Assembly (NCBI RefSeq): GCF_008704205.1
Contig: NZ_VXLC01000003.1
Location: 124,001-188,000 of the forward strand
DNA from: Nocardia colli
GTDB taxonomy: Bacteria > Actinomycetota > Actinomycetes > Mycobacteriales > Mycobacteriaceae
Direction of reading: 5' to 3'
Length of the DNA: 64,000 nt
In this document: positions 35,167 through 44,581 of the stretch, one piece after another
Numbering within the stretch: the stretch's first letter is position 1
How the letters are laid out: each line of letters opens with the position of its first letter
Made by a program: the position numbers and the translations under genes
Notes under the pieces: generated by a model
Databases searched by the model: none
What the model was told of the DNA's origin: nothing
The model's input: only the letters and a program-made list of their open reading frames with translations

Positions 35167-36234
35167 ATGAGTGCACAGAGCGCACCGGAGTCGACGCGCA
35201 CGTCGACGATCAAATGCGTGGTGTGGGACCTGGACCACACCCTGTGGGAGGGAATCCTGCTCGAGGACGGCGACCGGGTGCGGCTGCGGCCGGAGGTGGT
35301 CGAGACGATCGTCACGCTGGACCAGCGGGGGATCCTGCACTCGGTCGCGAGCCGCAACGACCACGACACCACGATGGCCAAGCTCACCGAACTCGGTGTC
35401 GCCCAATACTTCCTGTATCCACAGATCGGCTGGGACGCCAAGTCCGAGTCGGTGGCCAAGATCGCGACGTCGCTGAATATCGGCATCGACGCGCTGGCCT
35501 TCATCGACGATCAGCCGTTCGAGCGCGAGGAGGTCGCGTTCGCGCACCCCGGCGTGCTGTGCATCGACGCGGTGCACGCCGGCGAGCTCGCGGCGCGGCC
35601 GGAATTCACGCCGAAGTACATCACCGAGGATTCCGCCGCCCGCCGGGCCATGTACCTCGCGAGCATCGACCGGACCAAGGCCGAGGAGGAATTCACCGGG
35701 AACAGCGAGAAGTTCCTGGCCACCCTGGGCATGGAGTTCACCATCAGCCGGGCGCAGCGCAAGGATCTCGGTCGCGCCGAGGAACTGGTGGTCCGGACGA
35801 ATCAGCTGAATTCCACCGGCATCATGTATTCGGCGGAGGAGCTGGCCGATCGATGCGATTCGGATCGGCACCTGTTGCTGATGGCCGAGTTGAAGGATGT
35901 CTACGGCTCCTACGGCCAGATCGGGCTCGCCTCGGTCGAATTGGGCGAGCGTGAGTGGAAACTCGAGCTGCTGCTGATGTCGTGCCGGGTGATGTCGCGC
36001 GGGGTGGGCACGGTGCTGCTCAATCACACTGTGCGGCTGGCGCAGCAGAGCGGCGCTCGCCTGGTCGCCGCGTTCGTGCCGACGGGACGCAACCGGATCA
36101 TGTACGTCACTTACCGTTTCGCGGGCTTCGAGGAGCTCGGCGAGCGCGACGGCGTGCAGGTGCTCGGTGCTCCGCTGTCGGCGCCGCCCGAGCCGCCGGA
36201 GTACCTGAAGCTCAGCACCGGCCCGGGGGTGTAG
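35167..36234 (+). CDS. FkbH-like glyceryl-ACP synthase (HAD superfamily)
   Basis: The protein has 355 residues. The N-terminal HAD domain has the DxDxT motif as WDLDHTLWEG (Asp21, Asp23), with SVASRNDHDT and FIDDQPFEREEV as later motifs. The C-terminal half resembles a GNAT-like fold and contains the family's SCRVMSRGVG segment. FkbH-type proteins dephosphorylate 1,3-bisphosphoglycerate-derived glycerate and load it on an ACP, the first step to glyceryl-derived extenders. Its place after the ACP and the two dehydrogenases defines the extender cassette. Confidence 0.9.
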   Translation: MSAQSAPESTRTSTIKCVVWDLDHTLWEGILLEDGDRVRLRPEVVETIVTLDQRGILHSVASRNDHDTTMAKLTELGVAQYFLYPQIGWDAKSESVAKIATSLNIGIDALAFIDDQPFEREEVAFAHPGVLCIDAVHAGELAARPEFTPKYITEDSAARRAMYLASIDRTKAEEEFTGNSEKFLATLGMEFTISRAQRKDLGRAEELVVRTNQLNSTGIMYSAEELADRCDSDRHLLLMAELKDVYGSYGQIGLASVELGEREWKLELLLMSCRVMSRGVGTVLLNHTVRLAQQSGARLVAAFVPTGRNRIMYVTYRFAGFEELGERDGVQVLGAPLSAPPEPPEYLKLSTGPGV

Positions 36235-36236
36235 GG

Positions 36237-37040
36237 ATGTCGACCGCCGTGACGTCGCCGTGGGTGCCGTATCCCGCGCCGCCGGCGCCGGCCGCACAGG
36301 TGACGCTGTACTGCCTGCCGCACGCGGGGGCGGGCGCCTCGGGGTTCCTCGAATGGCGCCGCGTGCTGCCGCCGGAGATCTCGGTGGTGCCGCTGCAACC
36401 GCCGGGCCGGGAAATGCGGTTCCGGGACCGGCCGTACGACGATGTGCATCCGTTGGTCGACGACCTGCTCGACGCGATGGCGGGGCAGTGGCGGACGCCG
36501 TTCGCGCTGTTCGGGCACAGCATGGGCGCGCTCATCGCCTACGAGCTGGCCCGCAGGCTGTGCGCCGAGGGGCACCCGAGACCGGTGCATCTGTTCGTCT
36601 CGGGCAGGCGGGCGCCGCAGGTGCCCGCGCGGGAGCCGCTCATCCACGAGGCGGACGAGGCCGAATTCGCCGATGTCGTACGGAGTCTCGGTGGAACGCC
36701 CGACCAGGTTCTGGCGGACGAGACGTTGCGGGCGAACCTGTTCACGCTGCTGCGTGCGGATTTCGCGGTGAACGAGACCTACCGATATCGGCCGGGGCCG
36801 CCGCTCGACCTGCCGGTCACGGTGTTCGGCGGCACCGCCGATCCGAAGGTAGCGCCGAGCGAGCTGACCGGGTGGCGCGATTGCGCCGCCGGGCCGGTCG
36901 GCGTGCGGCTCGTCGCGGGCGGCCATTTCTTCGTCGTCGCGCAAAGAGCAAGTGTGCTCGACCATATCGCGCGCAAACTGATTCGGACCGAAGCCACTCG
37001 CGCCGAACCTCTCGACTGCTCCAGGAGTGCCACGCAATGA
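36237..37040 (+). CDS. Type II thioesterase
   Basis: This 267-residue alpha/beta hydrolase is of the type found with PKS and NRPS clusters. It has an LPHAGAGASGF oxyanion region, nucleophile Ser95 in GHSMGAL, and the catalytic His in AGGHFFV near the end. Such enzymes remove wrong acyl groups from carrier proteins. They can also release the product, which matters here because the PKS has no thioesterase of its own. ATG 36237 follows the FkbH stop by two bases and has a GTAGGG upstream. Confidence 0.88.
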   Translation: MSTAVTSPWVPYPAPPAPAAQVTLYCLPHAGAGASGFLEWRRVLPPEISVVPLQPPGREMRFRDRPYDDVHPLVDDLLDAMAGQWRTPFALFGHSMGALIAYELARRLCAEGHPRPVHLFVSGRRAPQVPAREPLIHEADEAEFADVVRSLGGTPDQVLADETLRANLFTLLRADFAVNETYRYRPGPPLDLPVTVFGGTADPKVAPSELTGWRDCAAGPVGVRLVAGGHFFVVAQRASVLDHIARKLIRTEATRAEPLDCSRSATQ

Positions 37041-38833
37041 CTATCGAACTGCAAAATACCGGCCGCGCAAGCCAAGTCGACGATCCGGACTGCGCCGCCG
37101 CCACTACCCTGGTCGAGCTGCTGACCGCCAGGGCGCTGCGGCAACCCGACGACACCAGGTTCATCTTCCTCGGTGACGGCGAGAACGAGACCTCGGCGCT
37201 GACCTACGCCGCGGTCGACACCGCCGCACGCGCCATCGCCGCCCGGCTCGGTACCGTTGCGCGCCAGGGGGATCGGGCACTGCTGCTGTACGCGCCCGGC
37301 CTGGACTTCGTCGAAGCCTTCTACGGTTGCCTCTACGCCGGGATCATCGCGGTGCCGGTCGCGCCACCGCAGATCAGCAAGCTGGAGAGCTCACTGGCCC
37401 GGCTGGCCGCCATCCGGGCCAACGCCGGCGCGCAGCTGATGCTCACCACCTCCGACATCGCGGGCCAATTGGCCGCCATCCCGGCCGGATTCGACGGGTT
37501 CGCCGGACTGGAGACGCTCGCCACCGATACCATCGACCGCAGCGCGGCGACCGATATCGAGTTGCCGGTGATCGCCGCCGATTCGGTGGCCTACCTGCAA
37601 TACTCCTCGGGCTCCACCGGTCAGCCGAAGGGCGTCGTACTCACCCACCACAATGTGCTGAGCAACAACGCGCTGGTGCGGGACAACGCCGAACTCGGCA
37701 GGCAGAGCTGGGGCGTGTCGTGGTTGCCGACCTACCACGACATGGGGCTGCTCTCCGCGGTCACGCAGCCGATCTTCAGTGACTCCACCATTGTCAAGAT
37801 GTCGCCGCTGTCGTTCGTCCAGCAGCCGGTCCGCTGGATCGCCGCCCTGGCCAAGTATCAGGCGGTGATCACCGCCGCGCCGAACTTCGCCTACGCGCTT
37901 GCGGTGCAGCGGGTTTCGGCCGAGCGGGTGGCCCAGTTCGATCTGTCGCAGCTGAAGATCGCGCTGTGCGGCGCGGAGCCGATCCGGCCCGCCGCGATGG
38001 CCAAGTTCGCCGCACACTTCGCGCCCGCCGGGCTGGACGCGCGGTCGTTGTTCCCGTGCTATGGCCTCGCGGAGGCGACCCTGTTCGTCACCGGCGGTCC
38101 GCTGGGCAGCGGCGTGCGCACGCGCAAGGCGGATCCGGAACAGCTTGCGGCGCACCGCTTCGTGCCGGACGAGGCCGACGGGCGCGAGATCGTGTCGAGC
38201 GGCCGGACCAACGACGGGTTCACCATGGCGATCGTCGATCACGAGACACTGCACACCCTGCCCGACGGGCAGATCGGCGAGATCTGCATCGCCGGAGACA
38301 GTGTCGGCCAAGGCTATTGGGAGTCGCCGGAACTGTCGGCGGAGTCGTTCGGTATCCGGCTTCCGGACCGCGACGGCAGTTTCCTGCGGACCGGCGATCT
38401 CGGCTTCCTGCTCGACGACGAGCTGTACGTGACCGGCCGGCTGAAGGATCTGATCATCGTAGATGGGCATAACCACTACCCGACGGACATCGAAGCGACG
38501 GTGATGGCCAGCCACGACGCGCTCCGGCTCGACCGTTGCGTTGCCTTCCAGGTCGACGGCGCGGTGAACGCGGGAATCGTGGTGGTGGCCGAGATCGATC
38601 GAGGCTGGCAGATCGTGGACGACGTCCACGACAATGCGGCTGGGGTCAAGCAGGTCCAAGCCGGTGAGGTCGACCGGGCCGTCCGGGCCGCGGTCGGGGA
38701 GAAGCATGGGCTGCGGCCCAGCGACGTCGTGCTCGTCGAGGCCGGCACGCTGCCGCTGACCTCCAGCGGAAAGTTGCAGCGCTACGCGGCGAAGGCGACC
38801 TACACCGGCGGCGGGTTCACGAAGCTGGGTTGA
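37037..38833 (+). CDS. Fatty acyl-AMP ligase (FAAL)
   Basis: This 598-residue adenylation enzyme has the P-loop YSSGSTGQPKG, the WLPTYHDMGL motif characteristic of FAALs, CYGLAEATL, and the C-terminal TGRLKDLIIVDGHNHYPTDIE. These enzymes activate a fatty acid as acyl-AMP and pass it to a carrier protein rather than to CoA. The natural acceptor is the N-terminal ACP of the PKS at 21746. It overlaps the thioesterase stop (ATGA) and ends inside the convergent tetR by 17 bp. Confidence 0.92.
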   Translation: MTIELQNTGRASQVDDPDCAAATTLVELLTARALRQPDDTRFIFLGDGENETSALTYAAVDTAARAIAARLGTVARQGDRALLLYAPGLDFVEAFYGCLYAGIIAVPVAPPQISKLESSLARLAAIRANAGAQLMLTTSDIAGQLAAIPAGFDGFAGLETLATDTIDRSAATDIELPVIAADSVAYLQYSSGSTGQPKGVVLTHHNVLSNNALVRDNAELGRQSWGVSWLPTYHDMGLLSAVTQPIFSDSTIVKMSPLSFVQQPVRWIAALAKYQAVITAAPNFAYALAVQRVSAERVAQFDLSQLKIALCGAEPIRPAAMAKFAAHFAPAGLDARSLFPCYGLAEATLFVTGGPLGSGVRTRKADPEQLAAHRFVPDEADGREIVSSGRTNDGFTMAIVDHETLHTLPDGQIGEICIAGDSVGQGYWESPELSAESFGIRLPDRDGSFLRTGDLGFLLDDELYVTGRLKDLIIVDGHNHYPTDIEATVMASHDALRLDRCVAFQVDGAVNAGIVVVAEIDRGWQIVDDVHDNAAGVKQVQAGEVDRAVRAAVGEKHGLRPSDVVLVEAGTLPLTSSGKLQRYAAKATYTGGGFTKLG

Positions 38834-39452
38834 CGTCTTCCTCGTCCGGGGCACAGGCCAACTGCAGGATTCGGCCGAACAGATCGTTCTGCACTGTGCC
38901 CTGGTCGGGGATCTCCTCGATGGACAACCCGTTCGACAGCGCGAGCGCGACGATCCCCATTTCATAGGGGCTGATCCGCAGGGTCAGGTTGCGCCGCCGC
39001 GCTTCCGCCTCGACGAAGTCGGCGATGGTCTGCCGGAGCTGGCGGCGCAGCACGCGGAACTGCTCGGCGATCCGCGGATCGCGGACCACGCGCAACCAGA
39101 ACTCGACGAACAGGATCTGCCAGTCCTGCTCGGAGACCAGCGCGTCATTGATCTGCCGGCCGATCGCCGCGGCCGGGTGCGTACCGCCGGCATCGTCCAT
39201 CGATCGCTCGAGCGTGGTCTTCGCCGCCGCGATCCGGCCGATGACCTGCTCTTCGAGCAACGCGAAGAACAGCTCGTCCTTGCTCGAAAACCGGGAATAC
39301 ACCGCACCTTTGGTGAAGCCGGCGGCCGCGGCGACCTCGTCGAGGCTGGTCCGGTCGAAGCCGTTGCGCGCGAACTCGGCGGCCGCGGCGGCCAGAATCC
39401 GGCTCCGCATCTCCGCGGAACTGAGCCGACGCCGAATTTCCGGTCGTGGCAT
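38817..39452 (-). CDS. TetR-family repressor, probable cluster regulator
   Basis: The protein has about 211 residues. The N-terminal HTH is clear (FDRTSLDEVAAAAGFTKGAVYSRFSSKDELF), followed by a helical ligand domain. An AGGAGG at 39463-39468 precedes two in-frame starts: ATG 39452 at spacing 10 and GTG 39458 at spacing 4. The operator-like repeat at 39475-39490 lies directly upstream and recurs before the main PKS, so autoregulation and control of the PKS operon are likely. Its effector may be a cluster product, which is inference. Confidence 0.85.
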   Translation of the reverse strand: MPRPEIRRRLSSAEMRSRILAAAAAEFARNGFDRTSLDEVAAAAGFTKGAVYSRFSSKDELFFALLEEQVIGRIAAAKTTLERSMDDAGGTHPAAAIGRQINDALVSEQDWQILFVEFWLRVVRDPRIAEQFRVLRRQLRQTIADFVEAEARRRNLTLRISPYEMGIVALALSNGLSIEEIPDQGTVQNDLFGRILQLACAPDEEDVNPAS

Positions 39453-39474
39453 TGACACCAACCTCCTGCCGGTC

Positions 39475-39490
39475 GATACTCATTGGTATC
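39475..39490. promoter_or_regulatory. Putative TetR operator (copy 2)
   Basis: GATACTCATTGGTATC shares ATACTCA-NN-GGTAT with the site at 21627-21642 and is a better inverted repeat (GATAC/GTATC). It sits in the 91-bp region between divergent tetR and the ATP-grasp gene, so it may control both. A second near-palindrome, GTATCGAATAC (39486-39496), overlaps its right end. Confidence 0.6.
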
Positions 39491-39543
39491 GAATACTGGC
39501 GAGAATCGTACCACCAGCGCACGACACGTCAGATGGGGATCAT

Positions 39544-40770
39544 ATGTCGACACCAGTCCGGGGCAATGGAGCACCGGTGCGGGTGCTACTGACCGAAGTT
39601 TCCAGTCTTACCGCTCGCGAGTTCCTGTCCGTGCTTGGCCCGGCGGGCTATCACCTGGAAGCGTTGTCCGCCAGTGCCTTTGCCCTCGGCCGCTGGAGCG
39701 TATGGCTCGAGCGGGTGCACCGCGGCCCGGCCGCGGGCGCCGATCCGGAGGGATTCGCGCGGGCGCTCACCGCGGTGACCCGGGATCGCGCGTTCGATGC
39801 CGTGCTCTCGACGCACGAGGATGTCGTGTTGTTCGCGGACCGGCGTTCGCTGTTCCCGGCCGACCTGCCATTGGCGATCTCGCCCGCGGCCAGCGTGGCC
39901 CGCGTCGCGAGCAAGCTCGAATTCGCCCGGCTCGCCGACGATCTCGGCCTGCCGCAACCGGACTGGGTGCGGCTGACCGAGGACCGGCAGTCCTTCGAAT
40001 ACCCGTACTACGTCAAGGCCGCGTTCGGCACGGCGGGCAACGGCGTGCGCCTGGTGACCGACGACCGCAGCCGGGTCCGCGCGCCACAGGATCTCGCGCG
40101 GCGCGGTCCGCTGCTCGCGCAACGGTTCGCCCGCGGGGAGTACGCGCAGGTGCAGGGGATGTTCGAGCACGGGCGACTGGCCGCCGTGCACACCTCCGAA
40201 CAGCGGGCGACCGGGATCGGCGGCAGCGCGGCGGCCAGAGTGAGCGTCGATCACGAGTTGCCGCGCAAGCACATCGCGTTACTCGGCGATGCGCTGGCCT
40301 GGCACGGCGGGCTGACCATGGATTACTTCCACGAGGACGGCGTGCCGCAATACATCGAATGCAATCCGCGCACGGTCGAGCCGTTCAACGCGGCCGCCAG
40401 CGGCGTCGACCTTCCGGTACTGGCCGTGCGGCTGGCGCGCGGGGACAGCCTGCCCGATGGTGTGCAGGTCGGCAGGCCCGGCGTCCGCACGCACAGCCTG
40501 GCCGCGATCAGTCTCGGCGTCGCCGCCACGACGGGTAGGCGGCGCGCGGTGCTCGGTGAGGTCAAGGCGGCGCTGGCCAAGCGCGGAACCTACCGGGACA
40601 GCACCGAAGCCCTGACCCCGCCGGCCGATCCGCTGAGTCTGCTGCCGCTGGCCGTGATCGTGTCCGGTCTGCTGCTGCGCCCCCGCCTCGCCGACACGCT
40701 TGCCGCCAGGGCGGTGCGCAACTACGCCGTGCTGCCCGCCCGCCGTGACCCCGATCCGACGCACCCTTAG
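39544..40770 (+). CDS. ATP-grasp domain ligase
   Basis: This 408-residue ATP-grasp enzyme has a preATP-grasp region (1-120), the lysine-bearing strand YYVKAAFGTAGNGVRLV, and the metal-binding end of the fold, MDYFHEDGVPQYIECNPR, with the Glu/Asn pair that binds Mg-ATP. Such enzymes join a carboxylate to an amine, thiol or hydroxyl through an acyl phosphate. It is divergent from tetR and 11 bp before an MmpL gene. It may therefore modify or conjugate the PKS product before export, though substrate and product are unknown. A longer frame from 38989 overlaps tetR and is rejected. Confidence 0.82.
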   Translation: MSTPVRGNGAPVRVLLTEVSSLTAREFLSVLGPAGYHLEALSASAFALGRWSVWLERVHRGPAAGADPEGFARALTAVTRDRAFDAVLSTHEDVVLFADRRSLFPADLPLAISPAASVARVASKLEFARLADDLGLPQPDWVRLTEDRQSFEYPYYVKAAFGTAGNGVRLVTDDRSRVRAPQDLARRGPLLAQRFARGEYAQVQGMFEHGRLAAVHTSEQRATGIGGSAAARVSVDHELPRKHIALLGDALAWHGGLTMDYFHEDGVPQYIECNPRTVEPFNAAASGVDLPVLAVRLARGDSLPDGVQVGRPGVRTHSLAAISLGVAATTGRRRAVLGEVKAALAKRGTYRDSTEALTPPADPLSLLPLAVIVSGLLLRPRLADTLAARAVRNYAVLPARRDPDPTHP

Positions 40771-40781
40771 GAGCACCGCTT

Positions 40782-43001
40782 ATGGCCCGCCTGCTGTACA
40801 CCCTCGGCGCATCGTGTTTCCGGCATCGGTGGGCCGTCGTGTCGGGGTGGTTGCTCCTGCTGATCGCGACGGGCGTGCTCGCGCTGGTGCACGGCGGCAC
40901 GCCGACCAACACCTTCGTCGTCCCCGGCACGGAGGCGCAGTCGAGTATCGAGTTGATCAAAACCCGGATGCCGCAGGCCAATGCCGGGGGAGCGACCGCA
41001 CGGGTGGCGATCCAGGCGGCGAAGGGGGAGCGGGTGACGAGCCCCGCGGGCGCGGTCGCGATCGGTCAGGCGGCCGGTGCGATCGGCGCGCTCGATCATG
41101 TTGCGTCCGTGCGCAGCCCGCTCGATCCGCAGAACCGGGGGATCTCGCTGGACGGGCGGGTGGCCATGATGGTGGTGACCTATGACATCACCTCCGGCGA
41201 GCTGACCGCCGCGGACCGGACCGGGCTGGACCGCGCGGTTTCCCCGCTGCGCGACGCCGGTCTGGTCGTCGAGATCGGCGGCACCGCACGGGAAGAGCCG
41301 ATCCCGACCTCGCCGCTCGAGCTGGCCGGTCTGGTCATCGCGCTGGTGATCCTCACCGCGACCTTCCGCGCCGTGCTGGTGGCGGGGTTGAACATGCTGA
41401 CCGCCGTCGTCGGCGTCGGCGTCGTCACCTTCGTCATCATGGTGACCAGCTCGGTCGTCGAATTGCACCTGACGGCACCGGTGCTCGCGACGATGATCGG
41501 CCTGGCGGTCGGCATCGACTACGCGCTGCTGATCCTGTCCCGGTATCGCGCGGAGATCGCCGGGGCGCCCACTCGCGCGGAGGCGGCAGGCCGCAGCGTG
41601 GCGACCGCGGGCAGCGCCGTCGTGGTCGCCGGGGCCACGGTGTTGATCGCGCTGGCCAGCCTGGCCGTGGTCGGGATCCCGTTCCTCAGCGGGATGGGCC
41701 TGGCGGCGTCGATCGCGGTCGCGATCGCGGTGCTCGTCGCGCTGACCCTGCTGCCCGCCCTGCTCGGTATCGCAGGCGGGCGGATCGCCCCGAATGTGGT
41801 GTCCGACGCGACTTCGCGCGGCCGGGACGGGCGGTGGATCCGGTTCGTGGCGCGCCGGCCGGTGGCGGTCATCGTGGTCTGCGTCGGGCTGCTCGGCGTG
41901 CTGGCGCTGCCGATCGGCAGCATGGCCACCGGGCTGCCCAACGATGAGACGATGCCACCGAGCTTCGGCAGGCACAAAGCCGCGGATATTCTCACATCCG
42001 GCTTCGTCGCCGGGGTCAACGGCCCGTTGATCGTGGCTGTCGATCTCGGCGAGACCTCTGATCCCGTGCACGCGAGTTCGCAGATCGCGCAACGACTTCA
42101 GGCGCTGCCGGGCGTAGTGGCGGTGTTGCCGCCGCAGCTCGACGCCGCGAATGATCTTTCGATCATCACCGTGATCCCGGCGACCGGGCCGTCCAGCAAG
42201 GCCACCCGGGATCTGGTCGACCGGATTCGGGATACCGCGCCGGATGCGTTGGCGGACAGCGGTGCTCGCGTCTCGGTCACCGGGGACGTTGCCTTGGCGA
42301 TCGATACGTCGAGGAAGCTCGGGGATTCGCTGCCGATCTATCTGTTCATCGTCGTCGCGTTGACGCTCGTGCTGCTCACCGTGTTCTTCCGATCGATATT
42401 CGTGCCGCTGATCGCGGCGGCCGGCTTCCTGCTCACCGTGGGCGCGGCGCTGGGCTGCGCGACGGCGGTGATCCAATGGGGTTGGCTGGCCGATGTATTC
42501 AGCGTCGACCAACCCGGGCCGCTGATCTGCGTGCTGCCGATCCTGGTCACCGGCGTCCTCTACGGGCTGGCCATGGACTATCAGGTGTTCCTGACCACCC
42601 GGATCAGCGAGCAACGACGCGGTGGCGCAACGCCTTCCACGGCGGTGACCAGTGGCTACTCGCGCAGTGCGCGGGTCATCGTGGCCGCCGCGGCCATCAT
42701 GGTCGCCGTATTCGGCGGGTTCGCGTGGTCGCAGGATCAGATCGTGCAGGCGCTCGGATTCACGCTCGCGGTGGGTGTGCTGATCGACGCGTTCGTGGTC
42801 CGGCTGACGCTGGTGCCCGCGGCGATTCTGGTGCTCGGCCGGGTGGCGTGGTGGTTGCCGAGCCGGCTGACTCGGGTGCTGCCCGAACTCGATCTCGAGG
42901 GTTCGCGATTCGACCATCGGGAGGCCACGGCGGCCGATGTCGCGCACGTCACCGAGGTCGATCAGAAGGTGTCGAGAAGATTGGGCAGCCCGGATTCGTA
43001 A
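40782..43001 (+). CDS. MmpL-family RND transporter (cluster exporter)
   Basis: This 739-residue protein has the MmpL topology of two six-helix halves with two large external loops. The signatures MIGLAVGIDYALLILSR and VLYGLAMDYQVFLTTR hold the Asp-Tyr pairs used in proton coupling. It follows the ATP-grasp gene by 11 bp in an apparent two-gene operon next to the TetR operator, so it probably exports the cluster product. Its 3' end overlaps the convergent FAD oxidoreductase remnant by 40 bp. Confidence 0.88.
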   Translation: MARLLYTLGASCFRHRWAVVSGWLLLLIATGVLALVHGGTPTNTFVVPGTEAQSSIELIKTRMPQANAGGATARVAIQAAKGERVTSPAGAVAIGQAAGAIGALDHVASVRSPLDPQNRGISLDGRVAMMVVTYDITSGELTAADRTGLDRAVSPLRDAGLVVEIGGTAREEPIPTSPLELAGLVIALVILTATFRAVLVAGLNMLTAVVGVGVVTFVIMVTSSVVELHLTAPVLATMIGLAVGIDYALLILSRYRAEIAGAPTRAEAAGRSVATAGSAVVVAGATVLIALASLAVVGIPFLSGMGLAASIAVAIAVLVALTLLPALLGIAGGRIAPNVVSDATSRGRDGRWIRFVARRPVAVIVVCVGLLGVLALPIGSMATGLPNDETMPPSFGRHKAADILTSGFVAGVNGPLIVAVDLGETSDPVHASSQIAQRLQALPGVVAVLPPQLDAANDLSIITVIPATGPSSKATRDLVDRIRDTAPDALADSGARVSVTGDVALAIDTSRKLGDSLPIYLFIVVALTLVLLTVFFRSIFVPLIAAAGFLLTVGAALGCATAVIQWGWLADVFSVDQPGPLICVLPILVTGVLYGLAMDYQVFLTTRISEQRRGGATPSTAVTSGYSRSARVIVAAAAIMVAVFGGFAWSQDQIVQALGFTLAVGVLIDAFVVRLTLVPAAILVLGRVAWWLPSRLTRVLPELDLEGSRFDHREATAADVAHVTEVDQKVSRRLGSPDS

Positions 43002-44263
43002 CGCTGCCGGTCGATCTGCTTCGCGGCGTCGAATTGCGGTAGGCGGTAGAGCTCGAACACTCGGGCTCTGGCTGCGGAGGAGCCGGCGGCATCTAGGAGG
43101 GCGTTGACCGCCGCGCGGCCGGATTCGTTGGCGCCCTCCATGGTTGCGAGGTCGACGTTGGTGCGGACGTAGTCGCCGGCCAGGAACAGGTTGGGGATGT
43201 CGGTCTGCGCGGTCGGGCGGAGGTCCCAGGAGCCCGCGGTGTTGATCAGCAGGGGTTCGTCGTTGGTGTTGGTGCGGTCGGCGGCGGACCACTGGATGGC
43301 TGGGTCGAGGAACCAGGAGTGCAGGCTGTCGTCGCGCAGCAAAGCTTTGTTGTCGCCGTACAGACCGGCTTTGAGTTGTGCCCAGACCTCGGCGGCGATC
43401 TCGTCGCGGGTGCAGTCGCAGGCGGGCTTGCCGTACCGGATGCCGGGGGTGTTCCAGTCGGAGATGTCGACGGAGAGGATGTCGCGGACGGTGCCGTCGC
43501 CGTAGTCGCGGGGGAGGTCGCGCTGCTGCCAGAATTGGGCTTGGTTGAGGGCGCTCAATGCCCAGGGGGAATCGAGAAAGCCCAAGTGGCCCTCGATGAT
43601 CGGGGCGTCGGTGGTGAGGTAGTACTGGATGCCGTTCATCCAGTCGGTGGTGAGTCCGTGCATTCGGGTCAAGTTTGCGTCGAGTGCCGATATCGCTGCG
43701 TCCCACAGGGTTCGAGCGCGTTCGGCGGGCATGGCGCAGACGAACCAGTCGGCGTCGATCCGCGTGGTCGTGCCATTGCTGTTGCGGGCGCTTGCCGAGG
43801 TTATGCGACCGCCGTTCGCCTGCAACGATTCCACGGTCACCCGGGTCTGGAATCGTACGCCGAGTCTGGTCAGGTGAGCCACCCACGGATCGATCCACGC
43901 CTCGTTGGTGGGCAGGTTGAGGACTCGGTCGGGTGCGCCGTCATTGCCTTGCAGGACAAGGGCGGCGAGGAACGCGTCGGCCATGTTCCCGATGGTGCGG
44001 GCGCTGGCGACCTGTTCCTTGGCGGCTACCAGGGCGCGAGTCAGAGCCTTGGACAGGAAGCGGCGGTAGGCCTCGGACTTGCCGGGCGCGCGGACGAAAT
44101 CGAGCCAGGACACGTATTCCCATTGGCCGTAACGACGTTCGTCGCAGCTCGTGAGAAACATGAGCATACGGGTGCCGAACTCGGCTGCCTCGAGCGGCGG
44201 CACCTGGAGGCCGATCCGGGTGCCGCCGATCAGGGTCTGGACGATGTCCTGCGGGGTGAGCAC
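42962..44263 (-). pseudogene. N-terminally truncated FAD-dependent oxidoreductase (amine oxidase/phytoene desaturase-like)
   Basis: The 433 residues match the middle and end of large FAD-dependent oxidoreductases of the hydroxysqualene dehydroxylase or carotenoid desaturase kind. The C-terminal FAD contact NLFLAGDYVRTNVDLATMEGANESGR is present. The N-terminal Rossmann GxGxxG needed to bind FAD is missing: the best start, GTG 44263, has no good Shine-Dalgarno, and the frame meets a stop about 45 codons further upstream. I read it as a 5'-deleted remnant. A short functional protein cannot be formally excluded. Confidence 0.65.
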
Positions 44264-44581
44264 CGACGGTAGCTCCGGGGTGAGGCCATAGCTCGACTCC
44301 TCCGATAACGCGTGGTCTGCCGGCGGATCGGGGTCGACCTCGCTGCCTGGAGGGTTTCTAGCAAGAACAATTACTCGCGTTCAATTCGCGTTCCGACCCG
44401 CGTTCGACGGTCAGGTCGCCGGTGCGGCGTTGGCAGAAACCGTGATGACACCGGTTGGTTCGGGGTGCGCTAAGGTGCCTGACCTGTGCAATCGCGTTGT
44501 GGGCGGCACCGGACCGTACTCAACGGTCCGCAATGCGAGTCGAATACGAGTAGGTCGATCGTGGGTGGGTATCGCCGGATC
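44264..44581. other. Divergent intergenic region with coding remnant
   Basis: The first 135 bp or so are in frame on the minus strand with the truncated oxidoreductase and probably belong to its eroded 5' part. The rest must hold the promoter of the acyl-CoA dehydrogenase. No clear repeat or promoter pair could be fixed. Confidence 0.4.

Noticed and set aside
38989..39543. Long N-terminal extension of the ATP-grasp protein
   Set aside because: It would be antisense to tetR and through the operator. ATG 39544 starts the recognisable fold.
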